Virus record (IMG/VR): IMGVR_UViG_3300030012_001673
Location: 1-41,254 of that record
Direction: 5' to 3' (one strand)
From: a virus
DNA length: 41,254 bases
The position numbers and the translations under genes were made by a program. Shown one piece after another: positions 29,401-37,141 of the stretch. Under the pieces are notes generated by a model. It searched no databases, had not been told where the DNA came from, and worked only from the letters and a program-made list of their open reading frames with translations. Position 1 is the stretch's first letter, and every line of letters starts with the position of its first letter.

Positions 29401-30027
29401 GGTGGCAAACGCCGTGATGCCTGCGGCCAAAGGCGCTACTACGGGTGCGGCAGGTCCAGAAACCGCACCTGCGACGTAGCCTGCACCTAGCGAATAGGCC
29501 AGCGTCTCCTGCATCGTGCCCGCCAGTTCAGCGGCAGAAGCCAAAAACCCTGGCTCGCTCTGCATGTGAGCGCGTTGCAATCGACTGCGCTGCTCAATCT
29601 TGCGACGCTCGTATGGGTAGAGGTCTCGACCCTCCAGCATGGCGCGAGTGCTGAAGTTGCCAACCTCTACAGTGTCACGCGCAATCTGATAACCATTGGC
29701 GATCTCATTCCACCAGCCCTCGGTTTCAATCAAGTTACCCATGTCATCGCGCACGCGAGACACGAACTGAGACGTAACTAAATTGCGCGACAGAGTCGGA
29801 TACTTATTCTTAAAAGTGTCGCTATATAACTGCTGCGCTGCAAACCTTGATTGAAAGTCGATTAGGTTGTCACGAACATATTCAGGGTCAGCCTGATAAG
29901 TTTGAGCCAGACTCTGAACCTTGCCATCATTGATGCTAGCCGAAGGCTGAGAATATGCATTGCGCCACATCTCTAAAGGATCTGGCCCCTGCGGCAACAA
30001 AGGAGGAACCCCGACAAAGTCACCCAC
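23425..30027 (-). CDS. Giant ejection protein with ADP-ribosyltransferase-like and zincin domains (gp16 position)
   Basis: A 2200-aa protein with a GTG start, last of three ejection genes. The T7 counterpart by position, gp16, has about 1300 aa. An N-terminal region has hydrophobic stretches (about 165-210). Residues about 670-830 resemble an ADP-ribosyltransferase of polyvalent proteins: VYHGT (673-677), FDTFDP, GRGFFFSSDPEIVSRY and later LYIVFNSNQIKS. Then HELMH (879-883) followed by EAIAVSFERYLYEG forms a zinc metallopeptidase signature. The remaining 1200 residues are mostly helical with coiled-coil stretches, and a hydrophobic segment (YIYMLMLPAMMAQA) near the C-terminus. It is probably injected into the cell with the DNA. 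No lytic transglycosylase motif was found. Confidence 0.75.
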   Translation of the reverse strand: MGDFVGVPPLLPQGPDPLEMWRNAYSQPSASINDGKVQSLAQTYQADPEYVRDNLIDFQSRFAAQQLYSDTFKNKYPTLSRNLVTSQFVSRVRDDMGNLIETEGWWNEIANGYQIARDTVEVGNFSTRAMLEGRDLYPYERRKIEQRSRLQRAHMQSEPGFLASAAELAGTMQETLAYSLGAGYVAGAVSGPAAPVVAPLAAGITAFATSFNLEAGNLYADLVTEGYTPAQARDIAMSYGAVISGFEAVGLKLAGQPIKQLGRELIKKRGRDLLRRETAGRVTGKIFQDYAVSVLGEATTEGVQEVIGEFGKARASQIYRPQNLYEPEYLETFGQAFVHTLKGMVVLGGVPSAIRLANDNVKVATANYDYEKAKEAAEIRGRSNARDAQRQVDAESGETTTLNSSYYIRAQDFKSALSEAVEKGAVTEQQVRDTIEANRPGLMARIDEAAERDGDVELSKTEWEDAFDNTKFRDTALRHVAYEENGLTNFEVKESEAIRDRIIQERGDKAEQELQDMEEFERQLRDVRQDVTKQLREEMKSMDAAQTLTASAYSSMIIGFIRRAALQQNITPQEFYQKHFPRIVQQRLEGRQVKPDTYASFDQPSDYTFTESDYTPENVAWAKEKFGDRVAPNGKPVYQNFVRWFGDSKVVTIKEFDSEYKLVIDPKGVPIPVYHGTPNPGFDTFDPAKMGTGPHAGYDTGPGRGFFFSSDPEIVSRYTSDYDDRGFRQGGTYPVYLSMQNPLVVTSGVVSADAGDQDILREFIDEARSKGHDGVIYKIEEEAITNPADLSAEELESLSKQIGVADPLKAQSTRPLYIVFNSNQIKSTQNEGDFSADPGILYSKEGDQKRVLGQAEVEGGNAIKKILLDPNAKPTTLMHELMHWNMEIMATVGLDIESKLAQEGYEATALEAQMLDDVKRLLKWSGFKGTLAEWRAMTIDQRREFHEAIAVSFERYLYEGVAPSRELRGAFRRLLDYMRGKFEDLVLGYQRDYEREFGRELPGMNNEVRAIFGRMMSAERDVQAFFDESELDAMLMTREEWVNSGRSAEEYDEYEQEFKDSMYESKAELTQRRMKEVGTFTNAINLVAQKQRGELKRIRAQIRQEEEAAIRLQPVYQLRSWMRNQTYQTSSGLFEDSQEYTSRKLNTAMVEAVSPDLAKRLKARKMVNKDGMSLDSLRTMFGFESNEAMLQALADSRNLADEITHRTDQRLLNEHTDLMDPVVQQENIHAAVHNKIREKVMQRELKYLLNNGRSNRAEMQAMADAATQIIESTPTGDVDIAAYSRAAARARKKMLKALKDGDMEAAKFAKRQEMLNEALVREGMKARTEVRSLVKMNKRVFNKRSDKALAEAGYDVTVVKAIRALLTRLGIGNVDFDPAQALNAFRNEDPEFFDEVSGDIDYFLRMDIAQPRVGDRRRPMEHLLVGDVRKLRSLSRRMMKRAKDKMSAKIGERKENIETLRQEAQATMESNVEVKRDADDKSIFGRIRDYFSDVIRFEHLFRRIDGGKAGIWTQMFRQVKDAANKYRQELSQFLAKDKKTGKGFDFEGKIRALDLKIPGGARSLTMNLPSAGTSGRAITIGRNGKHVKTELIHLAMHYYGNSSNRRRLAGGYAGLDATPDQITQVEIEIKRFLDEQVSQGVLTRKDFAFMQSIFDHFSGQDMLGRAQKVMKDLRGYEMTEVKGEEFDIQFPGQSGPTTFAGGYIPIRFREAVSQEDKGQGVTEEDASLEQQARRMLGFLPSFTKERVTGDVDRELYLGLHQLASHAAEVYRFINMAQPIDSVSRVLSGRSLEQSFKARFGDNAYNNLQGWLKRSAFQRFERGQDSGAGSLLLRLSRNANMSIMFLNIGNTLQNYAGLLIPMRRVGKRRLISSLIHSTFNRKLSDEVAAKSPEMKARLKRQIFDIYNTQNQILTSEDSAWRRLQSWSDKYAYVLQQITQNHVDVAVWQAAYNQETEAALKENVSAEAAEARAIAHADSVVRQSQMAGEKEDLSAFESGGSLARALFPFKSWFINWLNNAATQNRLDMKQEDRSRAAAVASTYIYMLMLPAMMAQAATELARGDDFDDEDDGFGDDLIELFFRSQVDQVTGGMPVVGDFTRLAINNWLDDEYWNNRYPVAPWMRALERLVRTPLKFGEEPAGTTLDMAAQMASIMGVPASGAFRRLSLIGDEIAGELESESTYDFFRGAVTGQRSDLQRLSQ

Positions 30028-30029
30028 GA

Positions 30030-32852
30030 CTATTTCCCTCCTACATTTTCAGCTTTTCCGTATTTGCTATACCAAAGTTTTTCCTGAGCATCCAAGCTGT
30101 CCAATCCTTCCATGGCTTCAAGATCAGCCTGAATTGACTGTTTGCTAGCAAGACGTTCAGCAATCTTGTTCATGATTGATTCACGCTGCTTCTTCTGAGC
30201 GTTGACGTACTCTTCGTATCCTCTCTGGTTTTGATATCTTTGAATCGAGTTGCTGATGCGAGTTTCTATGCTCGACAGTTTCTTGACCTGATAATTTAAA
30301 GAGTTGATGCGCCCCCGAAGTTCGTCTTGTGGGTCGATGTATCCAGTGTTTCGCATCAAACTCGTCTTGTCAGGAGATCGCAACTGGTTGTAGGCATTCT
30401 GTCGCTCTTCGAAAGTAGTGCCTCCACGTCCACCTGAATTAGCACGCCCTTGAAATCTTTGAATGCCAGCAGGATCACCACTCATGTCTTTAGGCTTAGG
30501 CTCTAAAGCACGATCACTGATGGAGTGATGTCCTACGATCTCTTCCCACTCTTCGTTGGTCCCGCCGTTTTGGATAAAATTGTCGTAAGCATTAACAGGC
30601 GATCCATTCTCCAAAACTGTGATTGTTTTAGAGATCTCTAAAGCGCGACCAAAATTGTCCGGAGTCATGCCAGGAAGTGGCACGTACGGATCTTCATCAC
30701 TGCTAAATGTCCAATTGAAGAAGTTGACGACATGATTGCCAATCGCTTCCAATCCACCTACGTCACCTCGATCACCAATACGTTTCATGGCTTCAGCGTA
30801 TTGAGGTTGACTCATAATGCGATCGAGCCGACTAATTGCTAGAAGCTCTCTATTGTTGCGGCCTTCTTCAGTTGCTGCGGCTGCTTTGTCCTTGCCCTCC
30901 TGAATCATCTTTTCGACTTCGTCGTAGATGTCCTGTTGAGACACATAAAGGGGAGTGTCGTCAAAGGGCAGGGCTACACCAAACATTTCTTGGTTTGCCG
31001 CCATTTCGCCCATGACTTGCTGGCGAATCTCTTCGTCAGATCGCATGGCTTGCGATTCCGGCATACCCAACAAAGCTGAAGTAGGGGGGACGAATCGTTG
31101 TCGATCGCGCATCATTCGTCGCTGCAATGCTTCATCGACACGTTGTTGCTGCAATCTTTCTCGGGCAATATCGACAAGAGGCCTGCCCTTGTCGCCATAG
31201 CGACCATCGTTATCTATCTCGTTTTCTAAATTGGCTGCATATCCAGATATGTGATACGCCGCCTCACTCCACCTGTTGCGTGGCTTGTTGTCTTGCGGGC
31301 TAATGTATTGACCACTGGCCCACAGTTTGGGAGCTACTTTCCGCACAGCCTCTTCCGGCGAAGAGCCTTTAGCTATTTCGATTTCGACTAAAGGCAGCAA
31401 CGCTTCACGCCATCGCAATTCAATGTTGGCCTTTTGATAGTCAGACAGGTTTTTGTTGTCTTTGTAGACACTTAAACCGTGTTTTTGACCATGGCCGTAT
31501 GCGTATTCTTGCAACAGACCGTTGGCTAACTCTCGCTCGGTCATAAGGTTTGCATTACTACTGGCGCTCCTACCCGATCGACTGCCTCTACCTGTAGATT
31601 GACTAGAATCTAACGCCCTAATGTCTCGCAAGATCTGCTGAACAGATGTCCAAGGCATCACTGTATTAAGTCGTTCAATAAAATCTTTTGGGTCAGATTG
31701 ATAATCTGCCAACGCCTTTGCAGGATTCAGTTGATAGTCGGCCCACAAGGCTCGCCCATCTGATGACCAATCATCTGATCCTGCGATTATCTTATCGAAG
31801 TTTGATTTAATGCCGAGTTGTGAAGCTAAGGCTTCTAGTTGTGACGGTATTGGTTGGCCTTGATCCTTAAGAGATTGAACTTCGTCAAGAAGATCTTCTT
31901 CAGCCATCCCCTGGGCTTCACGCTGTTGTCGATAATATGACGCTGCTTGGCTTCTATATTTTTTCCATTGTGCGCTGGTGTAAACGCCAGCACGCAACAA
32001 AGCGTCTGCTTGGCCATAAACTTCTTGGAGCGTAAATCCTGATTCATAGGACATGACGATGTCTTGTTGTTCGATGTCCTCGTCGCTTTTATCTAGAACC
32101 TTGTTTAAGAGTGCAAGTTTCTTAGATTGACTCATGACCCCATCTGGCACGTTCTCCATCAAGTTCTTGATGGCTGCGATCTTTTGGGGGTCTTGGCTGT
32201 CTAGTCCTTGCGTGACTACGTCCTGAAAAAGATTGTCGCGCTTGCTTAGTTCAAACACCGTGCGGGCGTCGCCTTCTAGGCCCAGTGCGTCGGCTTCTTG
32301 ACTGACAAGGTTGTTGAACCTAGCAAAGTATTGCAGCGACTCTGGATCGTCAGGAGCAGCAATCATCTGATCACGCAACAGTGCTTGCCCAGCCAAGTTT
32401 TGTGCCTGCTCGTCTTCAGCAGCAGTCTTCGCGTAGTGTGCCTGTGAACGCAGGCTGGCTCGATTGCGGATCTTATCGACGATCGGAGCAGCGGCTTGGC
32501 GTTGCGTGTCGTTCATCAACATGCCGCTAGCGCCCTGGTAGATCTCCTCGATCTCCTTGTTGAAGGCTTCTAGACCCGTGACGCCATCTTTGCCCTTGGT
32601 CTGCTCGTAGGTAAAGAGAGCCTTGTTGACGCCATTCTCAAAAGTGTTGGCGAACTCGCGGGCTCTAGCGTTGTTGACCTTGTCCTCTGCTTCACGGCCT
32701 ACAGCAGACAAGAAGTTGCCTACCTGACCTAGTCGCTGCGCGTCTCGCGCTGCTTGCTGAGATTCGCCAGTGCCTTGGAAGGCAACAACGCCGGGAGCTT
32801 GGAACTGTGGGCGCGAGATAGGCGACAGCCCAACGCTAGGAACTCTGACCAT
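30030..32852 (-). CDS. Internal virion/ejection protein (gp15 position)
   Basis: A 940-aa protein between the gp14- and gp16-position genes. The first 30 residues (MVRVPSVGLSPISRPQFQAP...) are the Pro-rich start often seen in gp15-like proteins of marine podoviruses. The rest is helical with many Gln, Ala and charged residues, and no enzymatic motif. In T7 the equivalent forms part of the channel that crosses the periplasm. By eye, bases 30030-32200 look more AT-rich than the N-terminal coding part at 32200-32850, possibly a mosaic. Confidence 0.68.
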   Translation of the reverse strand: MVRVPSVGLSPISRPQFQAPGVVAFQGTGESQQAARDAQRLGQVGNFLSAVGREAEDKVNNARAREFANTFENGVNKALFTYEQTKGKDGVTGLEAFNKEIEEIYQGASGMLMNDTQRQAAAPIVDKIRNRASLRSQAHYAKTAAEDEQAQNLAGQALLRDQMIAAPDDPESLQYFARFNNLVSQEADALGLEGDARTVFELSKRDNLFQDVVTQGLDSQDPQKIAAIKNLMENVPDGVMSQSKKLALLNKVLDKSDEDIEQQDIVMSYESGFTLQEVYGQADALLRAGVYTSAQWKKYRSQAASYYRQQREAQGMAEEDLLDEVQSLKDQGQPIPSQLEALASQLGIKSNFDKIIAGSDDWSSDGRALWADYQLNPAKALADYQSDPKDFIERLNTVMPWTSVQQILRDIRALDSSQSTGRGSRSGRSASSNANLMTERELANGLLQEYAYGHGQKHGLSVYKDNKNLSDYQKANIELRWREALLPLVEIEIAKGSSPEEAVRKVAPKLWASGQYISPQDNKPRNRWSEAAYHISGYAANLENEIDNDGRYGDKGRPLVDIARERLQQQRVDEALQRRMMRDRQRFVPPTSALLGMPESQAMRSDEEIRQQVMGEMAANQEMFGVALPFDDTPLYVSQQDIYDEVEKMIQEGKDKAAAATEEGRNNRELLAISRLDRIMSQPQYAEAMKRIGDRGDVGGLEAIGNHVVNFFNWTFSSDEDPYVPLPGMTPDNFGRALEISKTITVLENGSPVNAYDNFIQNGGTNEEWEEIVGHHSISDRALEPKPKDMSGDPAGIQRFQGRANSGGRGGTTFEERQNAYNQLRSPDKTSLMRNTGYIDPQDELRGRINSLNYQVKKLSSIETRISNSIQRYQNQRGYEEYVNAQKKQRESIMNKIAERLASKQSIQADLEAMEGLDSLDAQEKLWYSKYGKAENVGGK

Positions 32853-32854
32853 GA

Positions 32855-33526
32855 TTAGTTCTGATTACTGTATTGTTGGCCCATGTATCGGAAGAACTCA
32901 CTGCCAACGCGACCAGCGGATCCAAGCAAACTGCCACTGCGAGGTGCCATGCTTTCGATGTTGCTTGCCGACACTCGGCCTAGCAAACCTTGGTTCCTGA
33001 GGTTTACAGCCTGCATGCGGCGGGCCTGAGCCTGCCTCATGGCGTTTGTGTCGATGTTGTAGGCGTCAATTTCTTTGACCAGATCAAGGCTAGCCTGTGT
33101 TTCGGCTGCCGATCCTGCGCCAATCCTGATTCCGCGTGCGCCCTGTCGGGTCAGTTGCTTCGCCATCTCCATGCCTGCACGCATGGTGAGTTGGAACTTC
33201 TGCTGTTGACCTGCTTCTAGGATGCTGACAGCATCTTCCTCTGCCATGCTGGCGTTGATGTTCGCCATGTCAGCCTGAAACCGCATGGACGACGCCTTAG
33301 ACTTAGCTTCGTACTGAGCCTGCTTGGCTTGGTAGTAGCGATTAATCTCACCTGCGATAAGCGATCCAATCTGAGCTATACCACCAGCTACTTGAAATCT
33401 TTGGGCTCGATCTAGTTTTTGTTGAGTAACAGCAGTGCTTAATTGATCTGATGTAATCGGCCCATACTGACCTTCGCCAAGCGATGACTCAATAGCAGCA
33501 GCGTAGGAACTTTGTGTATCGCCCAT
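32855..33526 (-). CDS. Internal virion/ejection protein (gp14 position)
   Basis: A 223-aa protein. The start was set at ATG 33526 (MGDTQSSYAAAIESSLGEGQ), one base after the stop of the tail tubular protein B gene; a longer frame would run into that gene. The sequence is helical with AQ..QIGSLIAGEINRYYQAK and coiled-coil-like segments rich in Gln, Met and Ala, like T7 gp14, which forms the outer membrane pore during DNA ejection. A Gly-rich turn (GARGIRIGAGSAAE) is conserved in marine homologues. Confidence 0.72.
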   Translation of the reverse strand: MGDTQSSYAAAIESSLGEGQYGPITSDQLSTAVTQQKLDRAQRFQVAGGIAQIGSLIAGEINRYYQAKQAQYEAKSKASSMRFQADMANINASMAEEDAVSILEAGQQQKFQLTMRAGMEMAKQLTRQGARGIRIGAGSAAETQASLDLVKEIDAYNIDTNAMRQAQARRMQAVNLRNQGLLGRVSASNIESMAPRSGSLLGSAGRVGSEFFRYMGQQYSNQN

Positions 33527-33527
33527 G

Positions 33528-36500
33528 TTAGTCTCCGATCGAAATCTGGGTTGTGATGTTGAGCACAGATGCAGGCGCTGCGCCTGATGCCTCAATGACA
33601 ACCTGCGTGTCCTCGTCCCAGGTTGACGGGACATGCGTCCTAAACTCGCCCGTCTTGAGTTCTGTGTCTTTGAGTTCTTCGACAGACTTGATATCTGCCT
33701 CATCCATGCCAACCTTTAGAGCGCCACAGTCTTCGACCCTGACGGAAAGTTGGTTGACGTTCTTGGTGCGGCCCTGAGCGCCAGCCTCTATCTCTAGGCT
33801 CATGGGCAAGGTCTTGGCCTGCGAGGTGTAAGACAAACCGCCGCAGATCTTGACAGCGTAGTCACTCAAGACTACCTCGCCAGCAGCAGATACCGTCACA
33901 GACTCCGTCTTGGCACCGTCTATCAGCACCGAGATGGTTTGACTTGCAAGATGCAAGAAGCCAGAAAACGTCTTGCGAGCAAACGCCCACGTAGAGGTCG
34001 GCGTGTTCGTTAGGTCGCTCGGGAAATCTGAAAGTAGCTTGCCCGTAAACTCGGTGGCAGAAACGTAAGTGTCTAACGTTACACGATACTTCGCAGTGCC
34101 CGACGTGAACTCAATGGCTGACCCGGCGTCTTCGCTGCTAAACAGGCCAGGGGTAACCGTATCTCCGGTAGAGTCGTATGACTTAATGGTGACAGTGTCG
34201 CCTTCTTGAAAAAGCCCAGAGGACTGGACCGCAACCTTCGCAGTTCCGCTGTAGGTGCCATCTTTGATGACGCTGGCATCAAGATAAACAGCGTCTTTCA
34301 GTTCTTCTTCACGAACCTGGACAAGGCGTTCAATAGAACGATTGCTACCACGTAGCACCACAACGTAAATGTTGTCGTAGCTACCTTCAGACAATGAGCA
34401 AACGCTTTCAATGGTTCCTTCGGTCTCATGCTGGTGCCAAGCCAGCACTCGCTCTTCTGGAATGTAGGTCAAGCACAATAACTTGCCGGTGCTAGACACA
34501 AACCACAGGACGGGCACAGGTGCCTTGGAGTAAGCTAGATCGTCGAGAGTAAAACCATCAAACAAGTGAGATGCCCGAAGCGACAAGTCACCTGTTAGGT
34601 AGCCCTGCATCTCTGCGCTAAACGATACCTGCCGAGCGTGGCCTCCTCGCGCCGCACAAAACACTACCGAGTTGTTGACGACCTGCGGGTGGACAGTGTT
34701 GCTGCCTACGTAGGACTGTTGCCGGATAGCAATGGTGCTGGGTGTAATCGCATCGCTGTTGATGGCCGTAACGCGGAACTCGCCTTGTTGCGTCATGAGC
34801 AACAAGTCTTGCACAGGAACAATGTGTCGGATGACGTGCGCCTCGCGTGAGGCAAGGTCTACCGAAATGCGATCGTCAGACTGAACTGGAAAGCGATACG
34901 AGAAAGATGACTCCGTTCCCGACCGACTCATAAACAGCGTGCGAGGCAGCGCGTCAGATCCCCCAAAGCATCGGCGTTGCTCAAACCTAGCAGCCGCTCG
35001 GGGCTGGAACGACGCTTGCACATCCGCGTCAGGGATCAACAAGGTTTGCGACACATCCGGCCCGATGTTGTCGTCTTCAAAAGAATAGGAAGTAACCCCT
35101 GACTGGTGATCTACTTGACCAATGAAGCCAAACGTTCCGTTGATTTCTTTATAGACGTTATAGGAACGAGCGTTGAAGGATGCATCAAACGTAATAGTGT
35201 TCTTCGCGCCTGCTACTGTCAGGATGTTGTCGAGAGTTATTTCGTCTGAAGACAAGCTTTCTTGGCCTCGCGCATCAACTGCTGTGACTCGATACTTGTT
35301 CTGTCGGTCGGCGCTAGCTACTGAGTAGTAGACGTTAAGTCGTTTAGTGTCTGGGTTTCCAGCATTGTGCTTTGCGCCCCCGGAGGTACCGTCAGTGTGC
35401 TCGACCGCCGTGCCATCTAAGTTGAGAATCCTAAATTGATTGACTTGTTGTTGGCTAAATCCAGACCCTGATCCAGGGCCAACAACAGCTACAGCAGCAA
35501 TTGTGTAGTAAGACGTGTCAGTGATTCCAAATGTAGCTAAGTCTGATGCCGTGTAATCTACATTCTCAATGTAGATCTGATCGCCAATTGCAAAAGGAAC
35601 ACTCAGTAGATCTGCGTCGGCTGTGCCTATGCGCGTGTAATCGTCATCCGCTGTTCCCGACCTTCCAATAACGCATGAGTAGGCTTGGCCTCGACTAGCC
35701 GAGCCGTTGATGTTGCTAGGAGGACTAATATCTGTCCCAAAAGTTATTGGACCTAAAGTCCAATTCACTACACCAAACCTTTTGAGATCTTGAGGAGGAT
35801 GATTCGGGTGAGTAAAAGTCACCACGTCGCCAGACTGATCGTATTCTATGTCGAACAGTTCATCCTCTACGAACGGAGAGGCGAGCACTAACGCTCCTTG
35901 ATCGTCAGCAAACTCTAGGTGGTTCGCAAAAATCTCATTAAACACCCCAACCGGAGTAACCCCATATCCGGGCGTGCTTCCAAAGTCGGATGTAACCCGC
36001 AACACTCTAGAGGCATATTCGATATTTAGCCATGTAGCAGTGCCAGTGCGAGGGTAGTCAAGGTAGATGTAATCGCCTGCCTCATGGAACTGGCGAATCC
36101 AAACCATCCGACCATTACCATTGTTATTAGCGTTTGGAGCAGAAGATCTAGCAGCATCTATTTGAAGGTCGTCTACCCATGTGTCAGGATTATCGCCTTT
36201 AGCCGTGCCAACAAACTCTTTGGCTGTTCGCAGGCCAAACTCTAAACCTGGGCAATTAGCCGTCCCTCCTGCCGTGTAGTCAACGTAAAGAGGTTGAGGG
36301 ATACCGGGTAGGCGCACGAATGAGCTTTGACCTTGAGGTGGGTTGGTAATTTGATAGACAAGCTCTACACGTTCGCCTTGCTGCCAATCGTTATGTTGAC
36401 TCGTTGCAGCGTGAGTCCCAAATGACAAGCAAAAGCTCGATACGTCTTTAGGCTGCCAAAGAGTTGTGGGCAGAGATACGTCATGAACAAATCGGCGATA

Positions 36501-37139
36501 TTCTTGAGCGGGACCAAACTTGCCTGCGACTCCACCGTGTTTGAAAGCGTAAAGGTTAAATCCAGCGGATCCGTTGCCTAGCGTTCGAACGCTGCCAGTA
36601 GGAGCATCTAAAACCTTGATGCGCTTTGTATCTACGATGTCTACGTAGTGTTCTGTTGATCCAAAAGATCCGGGGTAGAGGTTAAACGGCGTCGGTAGAG
36701 ATCCAAACGCATCTGCTAATGTGCTTGGGTCGTCATCGTCTTCTGCGTAAAAAACAATTCGCTCACCTTGAGTGAACCCGTGAGGTTCATTGAAAGTAAT
36801 CGTGTTGTCAGAGACCTGAAATCGAAACTGCTTAAAGTTAGCCCAGACAATCGTTTCGCCATCTACGTGGAACCGGATCTTTTGATCGGTTAACTCAATA
36901 GCCAACTGCTGATCCACCGAAAAAGTAAATGGGATTAGGCGAGACTTTTTGACGCTGTCTAAGCTGCTGGATACCCGTTGAAACCCTGGACGACGATGCA
37001 GGCCACCTCGCGGATTTATCAACCAGTTCTTGCAGGTCGCAAGGCCAGACTGATATTGCTGCGCGTCAATACGCCCATACATCTGAGTGTCGATTTCGCC
37101 GCTAGCGAACGACAATTGAAGTTTGCGGGTCTTCGGCAT
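33528..37139 (-). CDS. Tail tubular protein B (gp12-like nozzle)
   Basis: A 1203-aa protein, longer than T7 gp12 (about 790 aa). The start MPKTRKLQLSFASGEIDTQM and R.GLHRRPGFQRV are hallmark gp12-like sequences. Internal beta domains include HGFTQGERIV-type and YRVTAVDARGQESLSSDE (fibronectin-like), which may account for the extra length. It forms the nozzle at the tail tip and anchors fibres. It starts 2 bases after the gp11-position gene. Confidence 0.85.
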   Translation of the reverse strand: MPKTRKLQLSFASGEIDTQMYGRIDAQQYQSGLATCKNWLINPRGGLHRRPGFQRVSSSLDSVKKSRLIPFTFSVDQQLAIELTDQKIRFHVDGETIVWANFKQFRFQVSDNTITFNEPHGFTQGERIVFYAEDDDDPSTLADAFGSLPTPFNLYPGSFGSTEHYVDIVDTKRIKVLDAPTGSVRTLGNGSAGFNLYAFKHGGVAGKFGPAQEYRRFVHDVSLPTTLWQPKDVSSFCLSFGTHAATSQHNDWQQGERVELVYQITNPPQGQSSFVRLPGIPQPLYVDYTAGGTANCPGLEFGLRTAKEFVGTAKGDNPDTWVDDLQIDAARSSAPNANNNGNGRMVWIRQFHEAGDYIYLDYPRTGTATWLNIEYASRVLRVTSDFGSTPGYGVTPVGVFNEIFANHLEFADDQGALVLASPFVEDELFDIEYDQSGDVVTFTHPNHPPQDLKRFGVVNWTLGPITFGTDISPPSNINGSASRGQAYSCVIGRSGTADDDYTRIGTADADLLSVPFAIGDQIYIENVDYTASDLATFGITDTSYYTIAAVAVVGPGSGSGFSQQQVNQFRILNLDGTAVEHTDGTSGGAKHNAGNPDTKRLNVYYSVASADRQNKYRVTAVDARGQESLSSDEITLDNILTVAGAKNTITFDASFNARSYNVYKEINGTFGFIGQVDHQSGVTSYSFEDDNIGPDVSQTLLIPDADVQASFQPRAAARFEQRRCFGGSDALPRTLFMSRSGTESSFSYRFPVQSDDRISVDLASREAHVIRHIVPVQDLLLMTQQGEFRVTAINSDAITPSTIAIRQQSYVGSNTVHPQVVNNSVVFCAARGGHARQVSFSAEMQGYLTGDLSLRASHLFDGFTLDDLAYSKAPVPVLWFVSSTGKLLCLTYIPEERVLAWHQHETEGTIESVCSLSEGSYDNIYVVVLRGSNRSIERLVQVREEELKDAVYLDASVIKDGTYSGTAKVAVQSSGLFQEGDTVTIKSYDSTGDTVTPGLFSSEDAGSAIEFTSGTAKYRVTLDTYVSATEFTGKLLSDFPSDLTNTPTSTWAFARKTFSGFLHLASQTISVLIDGAKTESVTVSAAGEVVLSDYAVKICGGLSYTSQAKTLPMSLEIEAGAQGRTKNVNQLSVRVEDCGALKVGMDEADIKSVEELKDTELKTGEFRTHVPSTWDEDTQVVIEASGAAPASVLNITTQISIGD

Positions 37140-37141
37140 GA

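Noticed and set aside
33526-33712. 62-residue N-terminal extension of the gp14-position gene
   Set aside because: The Arg/Ser-rich extension overlaps the tail tubular protein B coding end; ATG 33526 one base from that stop is the natural start.
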